Below, piece by piece: positions 58,258 through 64,000 of a stretch of 64,000 nt of DNA. Each line of letters starts with the position of its first letter. Position 1 is the stretch's first letter. The position numbers and the translations under genes were made by a program. The notes under the pieces are model-generated. The model saw only the letters and a list, made by a program, of their open reading frames with translations. It did no database searches and had not been told where the DNA came from. Origin of the DNA: Paenibacillus algorifonticola (GTDB lineage: Bacteria > Bacillota > Bacilli > Paenibacillales > Paenibacillaceae); the NCBI RefSeq assembly GCF_000971975.1, contig NZ_LAQO01000016.1, forward strand, positions 124,001 through 188,000, written 5' to 3'.

Positions 58258-60591
58258 TTGAAGATATTAATTATTGCGGAGAAACCGGATATGGGCAGGA
58301 CGATTGCTGCCGTGCTTGAGCCAAAGGCAGCTAATCGCCGAACGTATTTGGAAGGCGACCGTTATATTATTACATGGGCTATTGGGCATTTGGTATCACT
58401 CGCTGAGCCTGATCAATACGATGCGCGCTACAAACGGTGGAATGATCAGGACTTGCCGATCATTCCGCAGGTGTTCAAGCTGTGGCCGAATCCGCGAACG
58501 AAGGACCAGCTTAAGACGATTGGTGAGCTTGCCAAGCGATGCGGCAGACTTGTTAACGCATGCGATGCCGGGCGCGAAGGCCAGCTTATTTTTCACCTAA
58601 TCAGGCAATATTTAAAGCTGGCGCAGCCCACAGACCGATTATGGATATCGGATTTGACGGCGGAGACAATTCGCCGTGGTTTTGATTCGCTGCGCAGTGA
58701 TGACGAATATGAGCCGCTTACGAAAGCGGCCCATGCCCGTAGTGAAGCCGATTGGCTGATCGGCATGAATGCTTCTCGCGCTTTTACGATTCGCCATAAA
58801 GCCTTGCTCTCTGTCGGGCGTGTACAAACGCCAGTTTTGGCGCTGCTGTACGATCGCCATAAGGAAATTACGGCGTTTCAATCGGAGACCTATTTTGTCG
58901 TTAAGGCTGCGTTTGACCAATCCGGATTTGGTTATTCCGGCATTTGGCAGGGGGAGCGTCTGACCGATAAAGCGAAGGCGGAGGCGCTGGCAGCAAAAAC
59001 AGCAAATAAGCCTGCGAAAGTGGAAGATTACCAGGTGGCGGAGAGCAAGGAGTATCCGTTCAGGCTTTATGACCTGACGCTGCTGCAGCGGGAAGCCAAT
59101 GGCAAGCACGGCTATTCGGCCAAGAAGACGCTGGATATTGCCCAAGCGCTCTACGAAAAGCATAAGGTCATTACGTACCCGCGGACGAACTCCAACTATG
59201 TAACCGAGGAGAACATTCCGGTCATGGGCAATGTATTAACGATGCTCCAGGGAACTAGCGGCTATGGCGAGCTTGCGAAGGGAGCGGACCGTTCTCGTGT
59301 TCACAAAGGGAACAAAGCCGTTTGCAATCCATCCAAAGTCGAAGATCACCATGCCATTATGCCCACACCGAAGCGTGCTTCTAACCTCAGCCAGGAGGAG
59401 CAAAACGTCTATGACATGATTGTCAGACGTTTTCTGTCGCATTATTATCCGCCTGCGGTTTACAAAAACCACACGGTGCTGACAGTCGTCGAAGGCGAAA
59501 CCTTCCGCACGAAGGCGAAGGAACAACTGGAGCCAGGCTGGAAAGTGGTGCTGCCACAGCAGGATTCCAATGCGGCTAAACCAGCTAAGCGAGGCAAAGG
59601 CAAGGATGATAAGGAAGCCGATGATGAGGAAATGGTGACCGATCAGCCATTTAAGCTGGACCCGCATGGAGCGGTTCATTGCAGCAGCGTTGAGGCGATG
59701 GAAAAAATGACGCAGCCGCCCAAGTCCTTTACAGAGGGTACGCTGCTCAAAGCCATGGAAGGCGCAGGAAAGTCGATGGAGGATGATGAGCTGCGGGAAG
59801 CGATGAAGGATACCGGCCTTGGCACGCCTGCGACACGGGCAGCGACGATCGAGCGGCTGAAGCATGTCGGCTATATTCAGCTGGCAGGAAAGAAGCTGGA
59901 TATAACCTCCAAAGGGCTCGCTGCAATTGAGCTCATCCGGAATGCAGGCGTTGAACTGCTCGCTTCGCCAGAAATGACGGGACGCTGGGAGCAGCGCTTG
60001 CACCAAATTTCCAAAGGCGAAGCTTCGGATGATCGTTTTATTGCGCAGGTGAAGCAATTCGCGGCCGTCATCGTCGACAAGGTTCGTCAGCAGCGTCCTG
60101 CCGCACCTGGGACGTTCGAGGACACCTCTGCGAAAGGGAAGAAGGCAGCTGGCTCAGCGAAAAGCAGCAGCCGTACAAGCAGCTCACGCCCGTCAGAAGC
60201 GAAAGCAGGCACGAAGTCGCCTGCCGGAGTTGGCAAGAGCAGGAGCTCCACGCGGTCAGCGGGTAGCGAAGCGGCGAAGCCGCCCAAGCAAGCAGCAACG
60301 TCTGCGGCTTCAAGAGGGCCGCTAGCTGCCTGTCCGAGGCAGAGCTGCAACGGCAGTGTTATTGAAGGCAAGCGCGGTTACGGCTGCAGCAGCTTTCGCG
60401 AGGGCTGTTCTTTTGTTATTTGGAAGGAGCAGCAGGGGAAGAAGATTACGCTGCCGATGCTGCAATCACTGCTGGAGAAAGGGGCAACTAGTCAGCTCAC
60501 CTTTAAGCAGTCTGATGGTAGCAGCATGAAGGGACGGCTTGTATTGACCGATCGTGACAAAGGGACGCTCACGATTCGGCCTGCTGACTAG
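58258..60591 (+). CDS. topB: DNA topoisomerase III
   Basis: A type IA topoisomerase of about 777 residues. It has an N-terminal Toprim domain (IIAEKPDMGRTIAAVL and DAGREGQLI with acidic metal ligands), catalytic Tyr in ITYPRTNSNYV (about 308), and the EGTLLKAMEGAGK and DTGLGTPATRAATIERL motifs. A low-complexity Ser/Lys/Ala linker (about 620-685) joins a C-terminal zinc-finger-like segment (CPRQSCNGS, GCSSFREGCSFVIW). Start is TTG 58258, 7 nt after AGAGG; an adjacent TTG lies at 58255. It decatenates single-stranded or hemi-catenated DNA during replication and recombination. Confidence 0.9.
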   Translation: MKILIIAEKPDMGRTIAAVLEPKAANRRTYLEGDRYIITWAIGHLVSLAEPDQYDARYKRWNDQDLPIIPQVFKLWPNPRTKDQLKTIGELAKRCGRLVNACDAGREGQLIFHLIRQYLKLAQPTDRLWISDLTAETIRRGFDSLRSDDEYEPLTKAAHARSEADWLIGMNASRAFTIRHKALLSVGRVQTPVLALLYDRHKEITAFQSETYFVVKAAFDQSGFGYSGIWQGERLTDKAKAEALAAKTANKPAKVEDYQVAESKEYPFRLYDLTLLQREANGKHGYSAKKTLDIAQALYEKHKVITYPRTNSNYVTEENIPVMGNVLTMLQGTSGYGELAKGADRSRVHKGNKAVCNPSKVEDHHAIMPTPKRASNLSQEEQNVYDMIVRRFLSHYYPPAVYKNHTVLTVVEGETFRTKAKEQLEPGWKVVLPQQDSNAAKPAKRGKGKDDKEADDEEMVTDQPFKLDPHGAVHCSSVEAMEKMTQPPKSFTEGTLLKAMEGAGKSMEDDELREAMKDTGLGTPATRAATIERLKHVGYIQLAGKKLDITSKGLAAIELIRNAGVELLASPEMTGRWEQRLHQISKGEASDDRFIAQVKQFAAVIVDKVRQQRPAAPGTFEDTSAKGKKAAGSAKSSSRTSSSRPSEAKAGTKSPAGVGKSRSSTRSAGSEAAKPPKQAATSAASRGPLAACPRQSCNGSVIEGKRGYGCSSFREGCSFVIWKEQQGKKITLPMLQSLLEKGATSQLTFKQSDGSSMKGRLVLTDRDKGTLTIRPAD

Positions 60592-60655
60592 TTAGCTGAC
60601 TTCCGTAACCTCCTTGATTTTTCGATTTGAACACGCGCTAACGAACATCGCAGCA

Positions 60656-60700
60656 AAATAAGCCGCCGAACCAACAAGTTTGCTGGTAGGCGGCTTATTT
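60656..60700. terminator. Bidirectional terminator after topB
   Basis: AAATAAGCCGCC (60656-60667) with GGCGGCTTATTT (60689-60700), a perfect 12-bp stem between convergent genes. Confidence 0.8.
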
Positions 60701-60724
60701 AAGTTTAATCTTGTGTTTCTTAAG

Positions 60725-61459
60725 CTAGCGATTAATATAACCATAGATGGCTTCCGGCACTTCCACTAAATCATTCAAAGTGAAGAAGGCGCCTTTGGGC
60801 TCAACTTCAATATTGACGACATTATATTGCCATTCGGCATCCTTGCGCATATGAATGGCATGGATGCCGGCAGTCAGGGCAGGCACAACATCCGTCCGAA
60901 TGGAATTGCCAACCATCCATGTGCGTGCACGATCCAGCGCGGTTTCCGCTAAAATATCCTCTAATGCCTCATTGGTTTTATGTTGGCGGATATAGATGCG
61001 ATTATTAAAATATTTGCTCAAATTGAGCTGATCAATTTTGCGGGTTTGAATCAACTGCTCGCCACCTGTATAGAGATGCAGCTCATGACCCTGATTCGCT
61101 AAGGAATACAGCGTCTCCTCCATATTTGGATAGGGTTCAGTATCATGCTCGTATACGCTAAGCCCAAGCTTCCATAAAAAGTCCTGCTCAACAGTAGAGC
61201 GCTTCCGACCCGTAACGTCGGAGAAATAAGCATAGCTGTCAACGAAGGATTGGGGAAAATGCTCACTCTTGAAACCAAGCACAGCAATTCCAGCGATATC
61301 AATTTCCGTTTGTTTATCCCGTACAGCGTTTGCGGTGACGTCTTCATATCCGGCAAACCAGGTTGTCATCGCATCAACAAACTGACTAATAACCAAATAG
61401 AAATATTTATTACAATGAATTAATGTATCGTCGAGGTCAAACATAATGTGCTGCTTCAT
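60725..61459 (-). CDS. HAD-family hydrolase
   Basis: A 244-residue HAD enzyme. Motif I is FDLDDTLIH near the N-terminus, motif II LYTGG (about 130), and motif IV MVGNSIRTDVVPAL (about 180-193). The helical cap between motifs I and II places it in class I (phosphoglycolate or nucleotidase-like). ATG 61459 with AAAGGAG 11 nt upstream is chosen. Substrate is unknown. Confidence 0.8.
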   Translation of the reverse strand: MKQHIMFDLDDTLIHCNKYFYLVISQFVDAMTTWFAGYEDVTANAVRDKQTEIDIAGIAVLGFKSEHFPQSFVDSYAYFSDVTGRKRSTVEQDFLWKLGLSVYEHDTEPYPNMEETLYSLANQGHELHLYTGGEQLIQTRKIDQLNLSKYFNNRIYIRQHKTNEALEDILAETALDRARTWMVGNSIRTDVVPALTAGIHAIHMRKDAEWQYNVVNIEVEPKGAFFTLNDLVEVPEAIYGYINR

Positions 61460-61612
61460 AGAAAGCACGGCTCCTTTAGCGCAAAATAGACTGTGTATGA
61501 AATCAATCTACAGTATCAGGAGCCCTACGTCAACGCAGCAAGCCCGTTTCCACGACAGTAAATTAGGAAAATTAAGGATAAACATTAGGACAGCTGGCCA
61601 TTTTCAGAAAAA

Positions 61613-61837
61613 TCAAGCATATTTAAGCTGCGACACAAGCAGAGTTGTCTTAATAAAGGCAATGCGGCGGCGGATATAGAAATCCAGGCTGTCGCCCCGC
61701 AAGTCATTCGGAGAGATCACCTCCTCAGAGCTGTTATCAATAATCGTCAACTCTCCGTTTGCATAAAACTTAAAAGTTAAATCCCGACGTGGCCAATTTT
61801 TCTCAACGTAACGAAAATTTTCGCAAGTGCTCTTCAT
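61613..61837 (-). CDS. Small protein behind LexA-like boxes
   Basis: A 74-residue soluble basic protein I do not recognise (LTFKFYANGELTIID in the middle, YIRRRIAFIKTTLL at the end). The GGGAGG site 10 nt before ATG and an extended -10 promoter with LexA-like boxes support that it is a real gene. It shows no membrane helix, so it is unlike the YneA-type SOS division inhibitor. About 150 bp without any recognised feature separate it from the HAD gene. Confidence 0.6.
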   Translation of the reverse strand: MKSTCENFRYVEKNWPRRDLTFKFYANGELTIIDNSSEEVISPNDLRGDSLDFYIRRRIAFIKTTLLVSQLKYA

Positions 61838-61882
61838 GGTGATCCTGCCTCCCTTATTAGATGTTTAATAAATAGTCAATGA

Positions 61883-61923
61883 GAACTTTTGTTCCTGTTT
61901 TTATTATAGCAAACATTTGTTCG
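61883..61923 (-). promoter_or_regulatory. Promoter with paired LexA-like (SOS) boxes
   Basis: On the minus strand TATAAT (61908-61903) is preceded by TGC, an extended -10. CGAACAAATGTTTG (61923-61910) just upstream matches the B. subtilis LexA consensus CGAACRNRYGTTYC at all but the last base. GAACAAAAGTTC (61894-61883) lies at the transcription start region. The two boxes bracket the -10. Confidence 0.55.
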
Positions 61924-62007
61924 TGTGGAAACTGTTTTTTGTTTCCCGTAAACTAGATTTATATAAATGAGCATTTTGCATAAATCCCCTGAGCGACTTT
62001 CAATGTA

Positions 62008-62047
62008 CAATATTTAGAGCGAAGCGGTTCTATCGCTCTAAATATTG
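62008..62047. repeat. Perfect inverted repeat upstream of the ABC ATPase gene
   Basis: CAATATTTAGAGCGA (62008-62022) and TCGCTCTAAATATTG (62033-62047) form a 15-bp stem with a 10-nt loop, 73 nt before the ABC gene. GAGCGA is repeated just outside it (61991-61996 and 62055-62060). No T tract follows, so an operator or RNA hairpin is more likely than a terminator. Confidence 0.6.
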
Positions 62048-62120
62048 CACCCGGGAGCGACCCGAATCGAATTATACAAAATGCTGAAAATATGATGCGT
62101 GAAACAAAGGGGCGCGGAAA

Positions 62121-62846
62121 ATGATAAGAATTTCGAATTTGACGAAGGTTATTCCAGGCGGGCCGAAAGTGCTCGACGATATACATTTGGATGTGGAGGA
62201 TGGAGAATTTATCGCCATTAAGGGAGCGAGCGGAAGCGGCAAGTCGATGCTGCTTAAATGCTTGGCGCTACAGGAAAAATGGACGCGAGGAACTTACAAG
62301 CTGGATGGAACGGATATACTAAAACAAGGCCTTACCGGCAGATTTAAAGTTCGCCGCGAGGTGGCCTATTTGGAGGAGAAGCCTGTTCTGTATCCAAGCA
62401 AGACCGGGCTCAAAAATGTGATTATCGGGTCGGTGACCCAGACACCGGCTTGGCGGCGATGGACCGGCATGGTGCGCGGCGACGATTATATGGGCGCCAT
62501 GGATACGATAGAGAAGCTTGGCCTTCTCGATAAAGCTCATCTGAAGGCGGAGAAGATGAGCGGGGGGGAGCGCCAGCGCATCGCCGTTGCCCGCGCGCTT
62601 GTGCACGGCGCAAAAATCATTTTGGCGGACGAGCCCGTATCCGGACTTGATCCGCATACGGCCGATCAGGTACTCGCGGATTTGAAACGGCTTTGCACAG
62701 AGCAGCGCGTTACGGTTATTGCCGTGCTGCATCAAGGCGATTATGCTGAACGGTTCGCAGACCGCATTATTGGGCTCAACAATGGCAAACTTGTCATCGA
62801 CATCAGAGGCAGGCGCTTGACCGAACGGGAGAAAATGCTGCTATGA
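62121..62846 (+). CDS. ABC transporter ATP-binding protein (PhnC-like)
   Basis: A 241-residue ABC ATPase. It has Walker A GASGSGKS (34-41), signature MSGGERQRIAVARAL (about 146-160), Walker B IILADEPVSGLD (about 165-176) and H-loop VLHQGDYAERFADR. The insert before the signature and the H-loop text resemble PhnC of phosphonate transporters. There is no permease or binding protein nearby, and the stop overlaps an acetyltransferase start (ATGA). It could be an orphan ATPase or function outside phosphonate uptake. Confidence 0.75.
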   Translation: MIRISNLTKVIPGGPKVLDDIHLDVEDGEFIAIKGASGSGKSMLLKCLALQEKWTRGTYKLDGTDILKQGLTGRFKVRREVAYLEEKPVLYPSKTGLKNVIIGSVTQTPAWRRWTGMVRGDDYMGAMDTIEKLGLLDKAHLKAEKMSGGERQRIAVARALVHGAKIILADEPVSGLDPHTADQVLADLKRLCTEQRVTVIAVLHQGDYAERFADRIIGLNNGKLVIDIRGRRLTEREKMLL

Positions 62847-63358
62847 GCGAAGTAAAGCTGAGATTGATTCAGCAGCATGAGCTTTCACAGGCGCTGGAGC
62901 TTGAGCAGCGCTGTTATTCACCTGAGGCCGCGGCGACGGAAGCGGGATTCCAGTACCGTTTTCAGGAGTATCCCTCGTATTTCTGGTCCGCTTGGTCGGA
63001 TGACGGACGTTTGCTTGGCATAGCCAATGGGATTCGAACGGAGCAGGAAAGCTGCGGTGACGAGATGAAGGGCAGTCATCAGGAGGAATACGCGGGAGAC
63101 AACTTTTGCATACTGACTATAGCTGTAGATCCGGCGTTCAGGCGCAGGGGGATTGCTGCAAAACTGCTGGACAAGCTGATCCAAGCATGCGAAAATGAGA
63201 GGCTGAAAGCGATTATTTTGATGTGCGAGCCGCATCTGATTTCTTTTTATGAACAGGCGAAATTTACATACGTAGGCAAGGCTTCTTCCTCACATGGAGG
63301 AATTGAGTGGCATGAGATGAGACGTAATCTGCATACAATGGAGCATTCTAGCGAATAG
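62843..63358 (+). CDS. GNAT-family acetyltransferase
   Basis: A 171-residue acetyltransferase. Motif A is LTIAVDPAFRRRGIAAKLLDKLI (near 90-112) and motif B includes FYEQAKFTYVG. The early EQRCYSPEAAATEAGFQYRFQEYP segment is typical of arylalkylamine N-acetyltransferase-like members. It is translationally coupled to the PhnC-like ATPase, so its substrate may be linked to that transporter. Confidence 0.78.
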   Translation: MSEVKLRLIQQHELSQALELEQRCYSPEAAATEAGFQYRFQEYPSYFWSAWSDDGRLLGIANGIRTEQESCGDEMKGSHQEEYAGDNFCILTIAVDPAFRRRGIAAKLLDKLIQACENERLKAIILMCEPHLISFYEQAKFTYVGKASSSHGGIEWHEMRRNLHTMEHSSE

Positions 63359-63374
63359 GCAGGTGTAGCCCGAT

Positions 63375-63986
63375 ATGGCGTTTCAATCTCCTGTAATCGT
63401 TCAGTCTGTCCGCAGTACGTTTCCAAAGGCCGAGCTGTGGCTGCCTCATATTAGCGGGGGATCCAATGAGGCAGCGGATAGTCAAATCAATGGGATCATT
63501 CACTCAGCAGCGCAGCATCTCATAGCTGAGCAAGGTACGCTTGAAGACCCGCATGCGGAGATGCAAGGATATTTTGAGCTCAAAAACAACCAAAAGGATG
63601 TGCTCAGCCTGTCTTTGTTCAACTACGCCTATACAGGCGGAGCGCATGGACTGACGCTGCAGCAGTCGCTTACCTTCAAGCTGACAACCGGACGATCTTA
63701 TACGCTTGCTGAGCTGTTTAAGCCTGGCAGCAATTATATCGTCAAGCTGTCCGCGCTGGTCACCGCTCAAATCAGGGCACGAGATATTAGTACGCTGTCG
63801 CCGTTCAAAGCCATAAGGCCGGATCAGGATTATTATGTTGCGGACCGGACGCTGGTGCTGTATTTTGCCCTCTATGAGCTAACGCCTTATGCTTTTGGTT
63901 TTCCGTATTTCCCCATCTCCGTCTATGACATTGAGGATATGATTAATGAAAATGGCCCGCTTGGACCAATGGTCGTCAATTATTGA
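63375..63986 (+). CDS. DUF3298 (RsiV-like) domain protein
   Basis: A 203-residue protein with the DUF3298/DUF4163 pattern: FNYAYTGGAHGLTLQQSLTF, TLAELFKPG and LVLYFALYELTPYAFGFPYF. This is the fold of the RsiV extracellular domain that binds lysozyme, but here there is no signal peptide or transmembrane helix, so it would be cytoplasmic or leaderless. It follows the GNAT gene after 16 nt. Its function is unknown. Confidence 0.72.
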   Translation: MAFQSPVIVQSVRSTFPKAELWLPHISGGSNEAADSQINGIIHSAAQHLIAEQGTLEDPHAEMQGYFELKNNQKDVLSLSLFNYAYTGGAHGLTLQQSLTFKLTTGRSYTLAELFKPGSNYIVKLSALVTAQIRARDISTLSPFKAIRPDQDYYVADRTLVLYFALYELTPYAFGFPYFPISVYDIEDMINENGPLGPMVVNY

Positions 63987-64000
63987 TATGTGCAACTTTG

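Noticed and set aside
59236..60057. 273-codon minus-strand frame opposite topB
   Set aside because: Antisense of a clear topoisomerase; composition is Arg/Leu/His-rich and without motifs.
63030..63050. GGATTCGAAC, resembling a tRNA T-arm
   Set aside because: Lies inside the GNAT coding sequence with no acceptor stem, D-arm or anticodon arm around it.

Overview
The window looks like a chromosomal segment of a Paenibacillus-type member of the Bacillota. The evidence is strong GGAGG-type ribosome binding sites, frequent TTG/GTG starts, moderate GC content, and gene families typical of that genus: YesM/YesN sensor-regulator pairs, LplA/B/C-type sugar transporters, GH105 unsaturated rhamnogalacturonyl hydrolases, an mrfA-mrfB repair pair and a pdhABCD operon. 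I saw no rRNA, tRNA or CRISPR array.

Layout. 1-1.7 kb: the 3' end of a YfhP-like membrane protein and an sdpR-sdpI-like autoregulated pair. 1.8-8.5 kb: a co-directional, partly overlapping block for nucleic-acid repair and modification (mrfA, mrfB, HAD phosphatase, Fpg/Nei glycosylase, a small cyclic-phosphate-type receiver protein, an RlmM-like 2'-O-methyltransferase). 8.6-17.3 kb: a pectin (rhamnogalacturonan I) locus in the order yesM-yesN-yesO-yesP-yesQ-yesR plus an SGNH esterase. 17.4-20.3 kb: an MFS exporter and a secreted M14 carboxypeptidase. 20.4-29.3 kb: a second pectin-oligosaccharide locus (ytcQ/yteP/ytcP/yteR-like), a convergent YtdP-like transmembrane AraC regulator and a divergent orphan paralogue of the binding protein. 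The two loci probably import unsaturated rhamnogalacturonan oligosaccharides and cleave and deacetylate them inside the cell.

29.4-33.65 kb is the main accessory region. A 4.2 kb composite transposon-like element is bounded by a 10-bp target duplication (GGAAGGGTGG). At its left is a complete ISAs1-family element. Its centre holds AT-rich cargo: a secreted bacteriocin-like protein and a small two-helix membrane protein. Its right holds a decayed IS66 fragment and a 259-bp MITE-like derivative with ends matching the ISAs1-family element in the opposite orientation. The duplicated target is the ribosome binding site of the next gene, a Ser/Thr kinase fused to a degenerate ParA/CpaE-like domain. 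The kinase gene has therefore been separated from its promoter and leader but has kept its ribosome binding site.

35.6-64 kb is mostly core: an ABC-F ATPase, an OmpR-type two-component system, a nitrilase-family amidase, GNAT acetyltransferases, an MBL hydrolase, an apparently unannotated structured RNA of about 200 nt (42.7-42.9 kb), a MutS2-like protein without the Smr domain, thiN, a TRIC channel, a low-molecular-weight tyrosine phosphatase, an esterase, pdhABCD, thyA-dfrA, gltD, topB, a HAD hydrolase, a small gene behind LexA-like boxes, a PhnC-like ATPase with a GNAT partner, and a DUF3298 protein. Functions are assigned from motifs and remembered family features; no database search was possible.
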